From positions 124,001 through 188,000 of the forward strand of contig CAIFES010000003.1 in assembly GCA_903789535.1 (NCBI GenBank): a DNA stretch of 64,000 nt. Reading direction: 5' to 3'. This document shows, one piece after another, positions 46,868-58,807 of this stretch; the stretch's first letter is position 1; every line of letters starts with the position of its first letter. The position numbers and the translations under genes are program-made. The stretch is from an uncultured Aeriscardovia sp. Lineage in GTDB: Bacteria; Actinomycetota; Actinomycetes; Actinomycetales; Bifidobacteriaceae. The notes under the pieces were generated by a model. The model was not told the DNA's origin and did no database searches. It saw only the letters and a program-made list of their open reading frames with translations.

Positions 46868-48270
46868 CGCAGATTGATTCGACATCCCTCATCCTGTCGA
46901 TCTCGGCAGGCGTCATCGCGCTTCTGACCATCTGGTTCTCCTTCGTGATGGCCGGCTGCGAGGCGGCGCTCGGCCGCGTCACGCGCACCGGGCTCAACAA
47001 CCTCTCACTTGATGTTCAGACGGATGAGGGGCTGACGGACTTCGAGAAGCAGAAGAAGCTGCGCAAGGTCGCGAGGGTGCAGAAGCTCGTCGCCTCGCGC
47101 AACGCCACCAGTTCGTCCGCCTCGTTCATGCGCATCTTCATGAACGTGCTCACCGGCGTGCTGCTCACGTTCATCGTCGCCCAGTTCACCCGACTGTGGT
47201 GGGTGCAGATCCTCATCGGCCTCGCCGGTGCGCTGATCGTCGGCTTCATCTCCATCCTCGTGCGCCCCTCGGTGGGCGGACGCCGTCAGCCGCTGGACGT
47301 CATGCTGCGCCACGCACGGCTGCTGCAGGTGGTCGTCGCGCTCACGCCGTTCGCCCGTATCGGCGGACTGCGACGCAGGTTCCGCTCGGAAGGCGACGGC
47401 AACCTCTCCGATGATGAGGCCATCGAGAAGGTACAGAACGAGGAGAGCAAGGCCATCGTCGACCGCATGGTGGAGACGAGCCATCTCGACCCGGATGTGG
47501 CCGACATGCTCAAGAACGTCGTCTCCCTCTCCGACACGCTCACGCGGGAGATCATGGTGCCGCGCACCGATATGGTCTGCATGGGCAAGGACGTCACCCT
47601 CGAGCAGGCACTCAAACTGTTCACACGCTCGGGCTTCTCACGCATCCCCGTCATCGGCGAGTCGGTGGACGACCTTCAAGGCATGGCCTACCTCAAGGAT
47701 GCGGTGCGCGAGATCGCCGAGGACCCGTCCTGCTTTTCCAAGAAGGTCGGGGCCATCGCGCGTGACCCGCTGCTCGTGCCCGAGTCCAAGCCGGTCGATG
47801 ACCTGTTCCACCAGATGCAGCGCGAGCGCCAGCATATCGCCGTCGTCGTGGACGAATACGGCGGAATCGCTGGCCTTGTGACGATCGAGGATGCCATCGA
47901 GCAGATCGTGGGCGAGCTGGAGGACGAGCATGACAAGACCCAGCACACCAACCCGAGGCAGATCGCACCGGAGGTGTGGCGTGTCCCGGCCCGCACGCCG
48001 ATCAGTGACATTGAGGATATCTTCGAGATCGACATCGACGAGGATGATGTGGACACGGTCTACGGGCTTCTGACCAAAGTGCTCGGCCATGTGCCGATCG
48101 TGGGTGAGAGCGGTGTGACGCACGGTCTGCGCATCACCGCCGTCTCCTCCGCGGGCCGGCGCAAGAAGGTGAGTATGCTCACCGTGCAGCCGGAGACCCT
48201 CCATCCGCAGACCGAGGATGGCAGGCAATCCGCATCCGAGAAGAACGAGAAAGAGGACGGCCATGAGTGA
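46864..48270 (+). CDS. CorC/HlyC-type CNNM membrane protein with CBS domains
   Basis: The 468-residue protein has a DUF21 membrane domain (about four helices, residues 10-140), paired CBS domains ([20 protein letters not shown] through [20 protein letters not shown]) and a C-terminal CorC_HlyC domain ([20 protein letters not shown]). It is a CNNM/CorC-like magnesium-linked transporter or modulator; older annotation calls it hemolysin. It overlaps ybeY by four bases and era by eight, the common phoH-ybeY-corC-era block. Confidence 0.93.
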   Translation: MTQIDSTSLILSISAGVIALLTIWFSFVMAGCEAALGRVTRTGLNNLSLDVQTDEGLTDFEKQKKLRKVARVQKLVASRNATSSSASFMRIFMNVLTGVLLTFIVAQFTRLWWVQILIGLAGALIVGFISILVRPSVGGRRQPLDVMLRHARLLQVVVALTPFARIGGLRRRFRSEGDGNLSDDEAIEKVQNEESKAIVDRMVETSHLDPDVADMLKNVVSLSDTLTREIMVPRTDMVCMGKDVTLEQALKLFTRSGFSRIPVIGESVDDLQGMAYLKDAVREIAEDPSCFSKKVGAIARDPLLVPESKPVDDLFHQMQRERQHIAVVVDEYGGIAGLVTIEDAIEQIVGELEDEHDKTQHTNPRQIAPEVWRVPARTPISDIEDIFEIDIDEDDVDTVYGLLTKVLGHVPIVGESGVTHGLRITAVSSAGRRKKVSMLTVQPETLHPQTEDGRQSASEKNEKEDGHE

Positions 48271-49522
48271 GACGACACCGCATACCGCCGACCTGCCCGA
48301 TGCTGCGAATCCAGCCGATGGCACCGATCTGCCGCAGCCCGATATGTTACAAGGGACGGACGTGCCGCAGGAGGCGGACGTGCCTGATGAGGCGGATCTA
48401 CCCGATGACGTGCGTGTGCATGTGCAGGCTCCTGTGACGCGGCCCGGATACAAATCCGGGTTCGTCACCATCGTCGGCCGGCCCAACGTGGGCAAGTCCA
48501 CCCTCATCAATGCCTTGATGGGACAGCATCTGCTTGTCTCCTCCGATCGGCCGGAGACCACGCGCCACGTCGTGCGCGCGGTGCTCACCCGGGACCGCGG
48601 CCAGATCGTGCTGGTCGACACGCCGGGTATCCATCGTCCGCGCACGCTGCTTGGCCAGCGTCTGGACGACATGGTCGACGACGCGCTCAGCCAGATCGAT
48701 GCGATCCTGTTCCTGCTGCCGGCGGACCAGCAGATCGGGCCGGGCGACCGGCGGATCCTCGAGCGGCTACGTGACCAGTTTGGTGTGCGGCACGAGGGCA
48801 AGAGCGGTAAGGGCACAGGCGCCGATACTGCTGATAAAGCCAGCGATGACGCGGCTGCACAGGCTTATTCTGCCTCGACTGAGAATCGCCAAGGCGGGAA
48901 GCAGCAGAGCCGGCGACTGCAAGGTGAAAACCCGCAGGAGGATAAGCCGCGGGACGAGTGGAAGGTGCCGGTCATCGCGGTGCTGACCAAGATCGACAAG
49001 GTCAGGCCTGACCAACTCGCCGCGCGTCTACTCGAACTCGACCAGCTCGCCGGCTTCACGCAGATCGTGCCTGTCTCCTCGGCGGAGAAGGACAATATCT
49101 CCGAGCTGGAGGACGTGCTGTACGACGCCATGCCCGAAGGCCCGCAGATGTACCCGGATGACATGCTCGCCGACCAGAGTCCCGAGGAGGCGATCGCCGA
49201 GCAGATCCGCGGCGCATTCCTGCGCGAGCTGGACGACGAGCTGCCGCATTCGCTCGCCGTCCGGGTGGACGACATCCTCCCGCCCGACAAGACGGAAGGA
49301 CCGGACGGCAAATACACTGTCGCTGCCACGATCTTTGTCGAGCGCAGCAGCCAGAAACCGATTATTCTCGGCCATCGCGCCTCACGTCTCGTTCGCGTCA
49401 AAAAGCGCGTGCGCACGGCGGTCAACAGAATCGTCGGCCACAAGTGCCGTCTTGACCTGCATGTGTCCGTCGCGAAAGACTGGCAGGAGGATCCGAAAAA
49501 ACTCGAACGACTCGGATTCTGA
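48263..49522 (+). CDS. era: GTPase Era with N-terminal extension and G-domain insertion
   Basis: The 419-residue GTPase helps 30S assembly by binding 16S rRNA. G1 is at 72-80 (GRPNVGKST), then DTPGIHRPRT, TKIDK and a KH domain (ATIFVERSSQKPIILGHRAS). It is ~120 residues longer than usual. The first 60 residues are acidic and include three 18-bp repeats (48359-48412; DVPQEA, DVPDEA, DLPDDV), and a ~57-residue Gln/Ala/Lys-rich segment (about 176-232) is inserted between G3 and G4. ATG 48263 follows AGAGGA. Confidence 0.95.
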   Translation: MSETTPHTADLPDAANPADGTDLPQPDMLQGTDVPQEADVPDEADLPDDVRVHVQAPVTRPGYKSGFVTIVGRPNVGKSTLINALMGQHLLVSSDRPETTRHVVRAVLTRDRGQIVLVDTPGIHRPRTLLGQRLDDMVDDALSQIDAILFLLPADQQIGPGDRRILERLRDQFGVRHEGKSGKGTGADTADKASDDAAAQAYSASTENRQGGKQQSRRLQGENPQEDKPRDEWKVPVIAVLTKIDKVRPDQLAARLLELDQLAGFTQIVPVSSAEKDNISELEDVLYDAMPEGPQMYPDDMLADQSPEEAIAEQIRGAFLRELDDELPHSLAVRVDDILPPDKTEGPDGKYTVAATIFVERSSQKPIILGHRASRLVRVKKRVRTAVNRIVGHKCRLDLHVSVAKDWQEDPKKLERLGF

Positions 49523-49574
49523 CACAGATCCATCTGACAGGGGACTTCTGACAGGGAACTCTGGCAGAGGGCTG
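49519..49574. repeat. Imperfect CTGACA-type tandem repeats after era
   Basis: Four units of 13-15 bp begin CTGACACAG, CTGACAGGGGACTT, CTGACAGGGAACT and CTGGCAGAGGGCT. The first overlaps the era stop; the rest are spacer. Confidence 0.7.
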
Positions 49575-49708
49575 TGCAGCATTCAGGATAGCCGGGCTAC
49601 ACCATGACAAACCGGTCCTGCGACGATCTTCATCGACCGGTTTCGAAAACGGCACCGAAACCTAGAGAGCGAAACCTTTATAACAACAACACACACAAGG
49701 AGATCATC

Positions 49709-50767
49709 ATGACAATGACGTCACCGATCAGCGCACAGACGCTCGCCGCGCGCAAAACCCGGCCCGCCAACGTCGCCATCGTCGGCCTGGGGCTCATCGC
49801 CCCGCATATGGCCCAGACGCTGAAGGGCATGGAAAAGGACCCGCGCTACAGCTCGCTCGTGCGGGCCTATGCGGTCGCCACGCACAATAATGTCGAGCGG
49901 GCAGAGCAATTCGCCCGCACATGGGGATTCGAGAAGGCCTACGGCTCGTATGAGGAGCTGTTTGCCGACCCGGACGTCGACATCGTCTATATCGCCACAC
50001 CGCACCCGTTCCACGAGGCCGAAGCTGTGGCGGCGCTCACCGCCGGCAAGGCGGTGCTGGTGGAGAAGACGTTCACCGGCGATGCGGCACAGACGCGGAC
50101 GGTGCTTGAGACGTCACGGCAGAGCGGCAATGCGGCCGTTGAGGCCATCTGGACGCGGTTCATGCCCTCGTGCCGGCGCATCAACGAGGTACTGTCCTCC
50201 GGCATCATCGGCGACATCAAGGAGATCAACGCCACCCTCTCGTATAACACCACCGCGAAGCCGCGCATCCTCGACCCTGCGCTCGGCGGCGGCTCACTGC
50301 TCGATGTGGGTGTGTACGGTTTGAACTTCATCGCCATGCTCACTGATGACGCGCATCCCGAGCGTATCGTCACCTCGGCGGGCATGACCTCGACCGGCGT
50401 GGACGCCCATTCGTCCACCGCGCTCTACCTGCCCGGCGGCGTGCTGGCGACGATGACCTGCTCCTGCGTGGCGGAGGACGACCGGTTCGGCCTCGTCCAT
50501 GGCACGAAGGGCTATGCCGTCGTCACCAACATCAACAACCCCGAGCGACTGGATATCTACGACGACCAGCATCGTCTCGTGCGCTCCGAGGCGCTCAATC
50601 TCGACCAGATCACCGGCTACGAGTATGAGGTGGTCGCCACCGTCCAGGCGTGGCGCACCGGGCAGATCGAGGCGCCACAGATGCCGCACAGCCAGACGTT
50701 GCGGCTGATGGAGCAGATGGACGGGATCCGGGACCAGTGGGGACTGGTCTATCCGTTCGAGAAATAA
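49709..50767 (+). CDS. Gfo/Idh/MocA-family oxidoreductase
   Basis: The 352-residue protein has the NAD(P)-binding start (ANVAIVGLGLIAPHMAQTLK), the SYEELFADPDVDIVYIATPH segment with the conserved HPFH and VLVEKTFTGDAA (EK catalytic-region motif), and a C-terminal Gfo-type domain (LDPALGGGSLLDVGVYGLNF). It probably oxidises or reduces a sugar or polyol; substrate unknown. AAGGAG precedes ATG 49709. It is monocistronic and converges with the acyl-CoA synthetase. Confidence 0.93.
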   Translation: MTMTSPISAQTLAARKTRPANVAIVGLGLIAPHMAQTLKGMEKDPRYSSLVRAYAVATHNNVERAEQFARTWGFEKAYGSYEELFADPDVDIVYIATPHPFHEAEAVAALTAGKAVLVEKTFTGDAAQTRTVLETSRQSGNAAVEAIWTRFMPSCRRINEVLSSGIIGDIKEINATLSYNTTAKPRILDPALGGGSLLDVGVYGLNFIAMLTDDAHPERIVTSAGMTSTGVDAHSSTALYLPGGVLATMTCSCVAEDDRFGLVHGTKGYAVVTNINNPERLDIYDDQHRLVRSEALNLDQITGYEYEVVATVQAWRTGQIEAPQMPHSQTLRLMEQMDGIRDQWGLVYPFEK

Positions 50768-50777
50768 GCCGCTAGAC

Positions 50778-50807
50778 AGCCCCCGGCGACGGGCGGTGCC
50801 GGGGGCT
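50778..50807. terminator. Hairpin between convergent genes
   Basis: AGCCCCCGGC (50778-50787) and GCCGGGGGCT (50798-50807) form a perfect 10-bp stem between two convergent stop codons. There is no T tract. Confidence 0.65.
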
Positions 50808-50814
50808 AGAGGCG

Positions 50815-52833
50815 TCAGTGCTTCTTGAGCGGCACGTACATCTGCTCGTCGAGCAGACGCGCGTAGCGGCGGATCACCTTCGGGCGGATCACCTTGAGCG
50901 AGGCGGACAGCAGCCCGTTGTCCTGCGTGAACCGGTCGGGCAAGATGATGAACTTCCTGACCGACTCGGCGCGGGACTCGCCCTCGTTCGCCTTGTCGAT
51001 GTAGTCCTGCACCTCGGAGCGCACAGCCGCGTTGACGGCCGCCTCCTCCACCGGCATGTTCTCATCGAGACCGTGTGCCTGCAGCCAGCCTTTGAGCTGG
51101 TCCGGGTCGAGGGTGACGAGCGCGGAGACAAACGGGCGCTTGTCACCCAGCACGATGGCATTCTCCACGATCGGGCAGCGTTCGATGGCCTCCTGGATCG
51201 GCTCCGGTGAGACATTCTTGCCGCCGGCGGTGATGATGAGATCCTTGATGCGCCCGGTCACGCTGACGAAGCCGTCCGGGGCGATCGTGCCGATGTCGCC
51301 AGTGCGGTACCAGCCGTCATCGGTGAAGGAACGCTTCGTCTCGGCATCGTTCTTGTGGTAGCGGGCCATGTTGGCGATGCCCTTGATCTGCAGCTCGCCC
51401 TCCTCGCTCACGCGCACGGAGAAACCGGGGAACGCGGTGCCGCAGGAACCCGGGTGGATCGGCGCGTCGATCGGAGTGAACACGGCCGGGCCGGTCGTCT
51501 CCGTCAGGCCATAGCCCTCGTAGACAGGGATGCCCGCGCCGCGGAAAAAGCCGAACAGCGCCGGGTCGAGCGGGGCGCCGCCGCACACGAGCCAGCGCGC
51601 CCGGCCGCCCAGAAACTCGCGCAGCGGCTTGTACACCATCGGGTCATACATGCGCCGCAGCGCGTTCGTGGTGGCATGCGCGTGACCGTAGGCACCCATC
51701 TCGCGCGTCCAACGCCGGGCCACCTTGGCCGCGTCGGCGAACACATGACCCTGGAAGCCGTGGCCGGCCTTCTGACTCGCGGCGTTGTAGATCTTCTCGA
51801 ACACGCGCGGCACGCCGATCATGATGGTCGGGCGGGCCACCTGCAGGTCGGTGATGAGCGTGCGGATGGAGGAAGAGATGTAGTCGTGCAGGTCGGCGTT
51901 GACGGTGATATAGCAGATCGCGCGGGCGAAGTTGTGCGCCTGCGGCAGGAAGAGCAACACCGAGCCCTCCGAGAGCAGCTGGGGATTGTAGGCGGCCAGC
52001 GACTTTGCCTGATAGCAGAAGTCCTCATGCGTCAGCTCCACGCCCTTGGGTGCGGCAGTCGAACCGGACGTATAGACGATCGAGCACAGATCGGTCTTGT
52101 GCACCCCGTCGATCCGCTCATCCAGCTCGGCGTCGGAGACCGCATGGCCGTAGGCCTTGACCGCCTCGAGATCACCGGTGTCGAGCGTGAGGATGCGCTC
52201 GAGGCCGGGGCAGTCGTCCTTGATGGACTCTGCCTTCTTCTGCATCTCCTCGGTCTGGACGATGAGCAGGCGCGCGTCCGAGTTCTTGACGATGTTCTCC
52301 ATCTGCTCAGGCGAATCCGTGTCATAAATGGTGGCGATCACACCGCCGATCGACACCACGGCCGCGTCGACAATATTCCACTCATAGCTGGTGGCGCACA
52401 TGAACGCCACGCCGTCACCCTTCTTGAGCCCCAGATGGATGAAGCCTTTGGCGGCCTGGCGGATGTCCTCAAGCACCTCGCTGCCCGAACGGTCCGTCCA
52501 CACGCCGTCCTTGCGGAAGGTGAACAGCGGGCTGTCGGGCAGCCGCTCGGCGCGCTCGCGGTACAGGTCATAGATGGTATAGGAATCGGGCAGGATCGGC
52601 GCACCGAGGGTGGTCGTCTCCATCATCCCCGTCGTCTGGTCGAGGAACGTACGGGTGGGGTGGCCGCCATCGCCATACTCGATCTCGCTGGGCAGCTCCG
52701 GCTCGGGCAGCCGTGCCGGCTCCTCGCCCTCCTCCTGCGAACGGCCCACGAGGCCTGAGACGGACCCGGCGATCCTGCCGGCGGTCTGTCCCGCACGCGA
52801 GATGAGAGAGGCGAACGGATTATTCAACGCCAT
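50815..52833 (-). CDS. Long-chain fatty acid-CoA ligase (AMP-forming)
   Basis: The 672-residue protein of the AMP-binding superfamily activates a fatty acid with ATP and CoA. Motifs are YTSGSTAAPKGVELTH (AMP/P-loop), GYGLTETTGPAVFT and RTGDIGTIAPDGFVSVTGRI followed by KDLIITAGGKNVSPEPIQEA. It resembles the FadD15-like class. The N-terminal 40 residues are variable. ATG 52833 follows AAGGAG; a start 30 bases upstream is less likely. Confidence 0.95.
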   Translation of the reverse strand: MALNNPFASLISRAGQTAGRIAGSVSGLVGRSQEEGEEPARLPEPELPSEIEYGDGGHPTRTFLDQTTGMMETTTLGAPILPDSYTIYDLYRERAERLPDSPLFTFRKDGVWTDRSGSEVLEDIRQAAKGFIHLGLKKGDGVAFMCATSYEWNIVDAAVVSIGGVIATIYDTDSPEQMENIVKNSDARLLIVQTEEMQKKAESIKDDCPGLERILTLDTGDLEAVKAYGHAVSDAELDERIDGVHKTDLCSIVYTSGSTAAPKGVELTHEDFCYQAKSLAAYNPQLLSEGSVLLFLPQAHNFARAICYITVNADLHDYISSSIRTLITDLQVARPTIMIGVPRVFEKIYNAASQKAGHGFQGHVFADAAKVARRWTREMGAYGHAHATTNALRRMYDPMVYKPLREFLGGRARWLVCGGAPLDPALFGFFRGAGIPVYEGYGLTETTGPAVFTPIDAPIHPGSCGTAFPGFSVRVSEEGELQIKGIANMARYHKNDAETKRSFTDDGWYRTGDIGTIAPDGFVSVTGRIKDLIITAGGKNVSPEPIQEAIERCPIVENAIVLGDKRPFVSALVTLDPDQLKGWLQAHGLDENMPVEEAAVNAAVRSEVQDYIDKANEGESRAESVRKFIILPDRFTQDNGLLSASLKVIRPKVIRRYARLLDEQMYVPLKKH

Positions 52834-53099
52834 GTCAGCTCCTTGCTCCCCGGGGAGGATCATGGCCTCCCGATTCGGACTGATCTCACCTTAAGACCCC
52901 CGCTTCGCCTACGCGAGCGTAAGGTCCGCCCATCGGCGGCCGGTCTTCTTGTTCAGACTGCCGTCTAATATGTCGCTCGCAACGCTTTGGCGAGGGGACG
53001 CGATCCCGTTATCGACTCAGCAGGCACAATTCCGCGGCACTGTCACGGTCTGTTTCCTGGTCTCCTCGCATTGTGGCGAGTCAAGAAAGAAGGAAACAA

Positions 53100-53741
53100 A
53101 TGGCAGAGCCAATCAAGCTCCAGGGCGAGCCCCGCACCGCGTTCGGCAAGGGTGTGGCACGTCGTCTCCGCGTGGCCGGCAAGGTCCCGGCCTCCATCTA
53201 CGCCGGCGGCAAGCAGCCGGTCTTCCTGCAGCTCTCGCAGCAGGATCTGCGCAACGCGCTGCGTCACACCAACGCCGTCTACGACCTCAGCTTCGGCGAT
53301 GAGGAGCATCTCGCCGTCGTCAAGGACGTCCAGCGCAACCCGATCAAGCGCATCGTCGAGCACGTCGACTTCTATGAGGTCAAGGCCGGCGAGAAGATCG
53401 ATGTCGTTGTGCCGATCTTCATCCACGGTCTGACCAAGGGCACCGGCGTCGCCTTCATCGACGTCCAGGAGCTCCACGTGCGCGCCGACGTCTCCAACCT
53501 GCCGGATCGCTTCGACCTCTCCGTCGACGGCCTGCAGGCAGGTGACGAGATCCATGCCGGCGACATCGAGCTGCCCGAGGGTGCCGAGCTCGTCGACATC
53601 GACCCGAAGACCACCGTCGTCTCCGTGACCGTCCCGCAGGAGGAGGCCGCCCCGACCCCGGCGCAGTCCGTGCCGAGTGAGGTCGCCACCGCCGAGGGCG
53701 AGACCGCCCCTGCAGCGGCCAGCGCCTCCGACTCCGAGTGA
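53100..53741 (+). CDS. rplY: 50S ribosomal protein L25 (general stress protein Ctc)
   Basis: The 213-residue L25 of the CTC type binds 5S rRNA in the large subunit. The N-terminal domain (LQGEPRTAFGKGVARRLR, VPASIYAGGK) is followed by the TL5-like C-terminal domain (VVVPIFIHGLTKGTGVAFID) and an Ala/Glu-rich tail. AAAGAAGG precedes ATG 53100. The next gene is rpsT, after 64 bases. Confidence 0.96.
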   Translation: MAEPIKLQGEPRTAFGKGVARRLRVAGKVPASIYAGGKQPVFLQLSQQDLRNALRHTNAVYDLSFGDEEHLAVVKDVQRNPIKRIVEHVDFYEVKAGEKIDVVVPIFIHGLTKGTGVAFIDVQELHVRADVSNLPDRFDLSVDGLQAGDEIHAGDIELPEGAELVDIDPKTTVVSVTVPQEEAAPTPAQSVPSEVATAEGETAPAAASASDSE

Positions 53742-53805
53742 GCCTCGCGGCCTGAACGCCGCAATCACAATCACAGACAAACGTTAGATAATCAGGAGTC
53801 ATCCA

Positions 53806-54066
53806 ATGGCTAACATCAAGCAGCAGAAGAAGCGCGTGATCACGAACGAGAAGCGTCACCTGCGCAACGTCGCCGTCAAGAGCGAGCTTAAGACCCAGGT
53901 GCGCAGGGTGCGCGAGGCTATCGAGGCCGGTGACAAGGAGGCCGCCCAGAAGCAGCTCCTCGTCGCCTCCAAGGCCCTCGACAAGGCCGCCGGCCGTGGT
54001 TTCATCCACAAGAACCAGGCCGCCGAGCGCAAGTCGAAGCTCGCCAAGGCCGTCAACAATCTCTGA
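53806..54066 (+). CDS. rpsT: 30S ribosomal protein S20
   Basis: The 86-residue basic protein begins [20 protein letters not shown] and has helical Lys-rich repeats ending [20 protein letters not shown], all standard for S20, which binds 16S rRNA. CAGGAG precedes ATG 53806. It is followed by a terminator at 54168. Confidence 0.98.
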   Translation: MANIKQQKKRVITNEKRHLRNVAVKSELKTQVRRVREAIEAGDKEAAQKQLLVASKALDKAAGRGFIHKNQAAERKSKLAKAVNNL

Positions 54067-54167
54067 GAGGCTTCCGGCCGATCTGCCCAATCTTTCAGAC
54101 AGCAGTTTTGACCGATCTTTCTGATTGATTTTGTGACGGTTGGTCCTTGCAGAGACTGACACAAGCA

Positions 54168-54206
54168 GCCCCGCGCAGACATCTCACCTGCCTGCGCGGG
54201 GCTTTT
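54168..54206 (+). terminator. Rho-independent terminator after rpsT
   Basis: A perfect 11-bp stem (GCCCCGCGCAG / CTGCGCGGGGC) with a 13-base loop is followed by TTTT. Confidence 0.88.
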
Positions 54207-54340
54207 GTGATAGTGAATCGCCTGTCAGGCTCAGACGTCAGAGGCACGGCTTTTGATGCCGGTAGAATAGGCGTGTCGCAGACAGGTACGCATATCAGCG
54301 CCGGGCGCACACAAGCCAGACACACACGAGGAAGGACGAG

Positions 54341-56235
<1,895 letters not shown>

Positions 56236-56239
<4 letters not shown>

Positions 56240-57984
56240 TGGCCGGTTCTGGCAAGAAGGGTCCCACGGCTGATTCGGCCCGCGGGAATTCCTCCGGGGA
56301 TGCGGACGGGCAGAGAGTGGATCGCCGGCAGAAAGCACAGGATCGGCGGGAACGGCTCATCGCCGAGCATCGTGCGGAGGCGGCCTCGCATACCTTCGAG
56401 ACGTCCGACGAGGTGGTGATCGACGGCAACGCGTTCCTCAAACCGACGGCTGCGACAAAAGAGGAGGAGGAAACTGCCTCTTCTGCGTCCGTCGTATCGG
56501 TCGGAGAACCGTCCTCGTCCACACTCTCCGGCGCACAGATGCCCGGATGGCAGCTGCCGCAGATCGGTGGGGAGGACTGGCAGGAGAACCCCGATCCGGT
56601 GGCCGAGTCCGATCCGCTGGAGAAGGCGCGGGTGCGTCTGGCCGCCCTTGAGGGCAAATCCGCACTGATGGCGCGCGGTGGCGCGGGTGCCGGCGGTTTT
56701 TCGCGCACGCTCTCCGCGCGTGCGGAGGAGGAGGTGCGTCATGACCAGTGTGCGCAGGGCCGGCGCGTGGCCGTGTATGACGAGCATCTGCATGCCGAGG
56801 GGCATGCCCTTCCGCCATTCGAGGTGTACGTGCATATGCCGTATTGTTATCGACGGTGTGGATACTGCGATTTCAATACGTATGTGACGCAGGATTTCGG
56901 TGAGGGCGCGTCCCAACGCGACTATGCGGCGACGGCCGTGCAGGAGATGCGGCGTCTGCGACTGTGGCAGGAGATGACCGGCCAGCCCTCACGTCTCGCC
57001 TCGACGGTCTACTTCGGTGGCGGCACGCCCACGCTGCTGCCCACGCGCGATCTTGCCGCCATGCTACGTGAGATCCAAACGCTGTGGGGGCTCGCGCCCG
57101 GTGTCGAGGTGACGACGGAGGCCAACCCCGACACCGTCAGCGCTGCCTCGATCCGTCAGCTTGCGGATGCGGGCTTTACACGTCTGTCGCTCGGCATGCA
57201 GTCGGCAGTGCCGCATGTGCTCAAAACGCTCGACCGTACGCACCGGCAGAAGAACGTCGAACTGGCCGTCAGATGGGCGAAGAACGCAGGGCTCTCCACC
57301 TCCGTCGACCTCATCTACGGCACGCCAGGCGAGTCGATGGACGACTGGCGCACGAGCCTCGAGGCGGCGATCAGCCTCGGCACCGACCACATCTCCTGCT
57401 ATGCGCTCACGCTCGCCCCGCAGACCCGTATGGGCCGGCAGGTCAAAAGCGGGGAAATTGCCCCGCCGAGCGATGATGACGAGGCTGCCAAATATCGGCT
57501 CGCCGACGAACTGCTCTCCGCCGCCGGCTACCGCTGGTATGAGATCAGCAACTGGGCAAAGCCCGGCAAGGAGGACCGCCACAACCTCGGCTATTGGCGA
57601 GGTGCCGACTGGGCGGGGATCGGGCCGGGCGCGCATGCGCATTACGGCCGACTGCGCACATGGGACAGCCGCCATCCGCTTGTATGGACCCGGCAGATCC
57701 GTCGGCAGATCCTGCCGTGGGCCGGCAGCGAATGGGTGGACGACACAGAGAACGTCGAGGAGACGGTGATGCTCGGCCTTCGCCTGAGGGAGGGCCTGTC
57801 ACTCGACCGTGTGGCGCAGACGGCCGGCATGCCTGTGGGCGCGGCCACGCTCGAACGCCTGCAGGCCGAGGACCTGATCGAACGGTTCGACGGCCCTGAC
57901 GGTGAGCCGCGGATACGGCCGACGCTGCGCGGCCGGCTGCTCAACGACGCCGTCATCTCCGTCGTCCTCGACGATCTGCTCTGA
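56236..57984 (+). CDS. hemW: HemW-like radical SAM protein (oxygen-independent coproporphyrinogen III oxidase family)
   Basis: The 582-residue protein has the radical SAM core from about residue 195: C204, C208 and C211 in [17 protein letters not shown], then [31 protein letters not shown] and a HemW C-terminal domain. HemW carries heme to target enzymes rather than making it, as shown for E. coli; members are often misannotated as HemN. An unusually long, polar N-terminus of ~195 residues precedes the core, with no motif; a shorter start is possible. ATG 56236 overlaps the lepA stop. Confidence 0.9.
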
Positions 57985-57990
57985 TCCGAT

Positions 57991-58028
57991 CCGTGCTGAT
58001 TGGTGGTACTCCGTGCTGATTGGTGGTA
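57991..58028. repeat. 20-bp tandem repeat after hemW
   Basis: CCGTGCTGATTGGTGGTA is repeated with period 20 (18 identical bases; 57991-58010 and 58011-58028), immediately after the hemW stop. Confidence 0.85.
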
Positions 58029-58080
58029 TGCACGGCGTAGAATCAAGACAGATTGTGTGTGGCAGGGGATTGTACGGTCG

Positions 58081-58100
58081 TCTGTCGTCATCTGTCGTCA
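58081..58100. repeat. 10-bp perfect tandem repeat
   Basis: TCTGTCGTCA is repeated twice without gap, ending 12 bases before ATG 58113. Confidence 0.85.
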
Positions 58101-58112
58101 AAAGGGGAGCAC

Positions 58113-58544
58113 ATGCCGAACAGGGCTCAGCGCCGCGCCAACGCGCGACGGAAGAATGATATGAACGGCGAGCGCCGCGCCAGCGACCAGGGCCTCTTCG
58201 AGGCGAAGGCCGATGCCGTCGCCGAGGGCCGCAAGGGCGTGTGGCGTCCTTCCCGCGTCGAGCCCGTCGAGCAGGTGCGTCATGAGCTGACGCCGCAGGA
58301 GAAGGATGCGCAGGCCAAGGTTTCCGCCCGCACCACCGGCTGGGGCATCGCCAAGCTCATCAGCTGGCTGCTCATCGTCCTCTCCTCGCTTGCCTTCCTC
58401 ATCCTCATGTGGATCCCGGGGCTGCCGATGTGGGCCATCCTGACCGTCACCATCGTCTTCGGTCTGGGTGTGCTGAGCCTGTTCATCGTGCGCAGCCCGC
58501 ACGATGTGAACCCGTATCTCGACGCCAACGGCACCGCCGTCTGA
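58113..58544 (+). CDS. Small two-helix membrane protein, unknown
   Basis: The 143-residue protein has a basic N-terminus (MPNRAQRRANARRK) and two membrane helices close together (LISWLLIVLSSLAFLILMWI and WAILTVTIVFGLGVLSLFIV). It occurs after hemW and before ABC exporter genes; I know of no function. AAAGGGGAG precedes ATG 58113 by 4 bases. Confidence 0.75.
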   Translation: MPNRAQRRANARRKNDMNGERRASDQGLFEAKADAVAEGRKGVWRPSRVEPVEQVRHELTPQEKDAQAKVSARTTGWGIAKLISWLLIVLSSLAFLILMWIPGLPMWAILTVTIVFGLGVLSLFIVRSPHDVNPYLDANGTAV

Positions 58545-58577
58545 TCCGTCCGGGGACGGCGGATATCCCGCCGGTCA

Positions 58578-58612
58578 GGGCAGGCACGCGTGTGTCTGCC
58601 CTTTTCTGTTTT
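58578..58612 (+). terminator. Terminator after the small membrane protein
   Basis: A stem with GGGCAG and CTGCCC as outer 6 bp plus CAC/GTG inside is followed by TTTTCTGTTTTTT. Confidence 0.75.
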
Positions 58613-58712
58613 TTGGCCGCGCAGACCGCGTACTCCGGTTGCCCATCGGACCGGACACAGCGCGAACCATCGCACATCCGGGCAGACGGCGAATGTACCG
58701 CGGACTGACGCC

Positions 58713-58749
58713 CGGCAGGAAACAGACATCCGGCAGGAACACAAGCATC
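58713..58749. repeat. 18/19-bp tandem repeat before ABC exporter
   Basis: CCGGCAGGAAACAGACAT (58713-58730) and CCGGCAGGAACACAAGCAT (58731-58749) are adjacent. A decayed third unit may follow. All lie in spacer. Confidence 0.75.
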
Positions 58750-58807
58750 AGGAACATCTGACACCGGCACCCCGCGGCACGGGGCACCGGACGAAAGCGA
58801 GATTTGC

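Noticed and set aside
57991-58100. CRISPR-like repeats
   Set aside because: Units are directly adjacent without spacers and only two copies exist; no cas genes are near.
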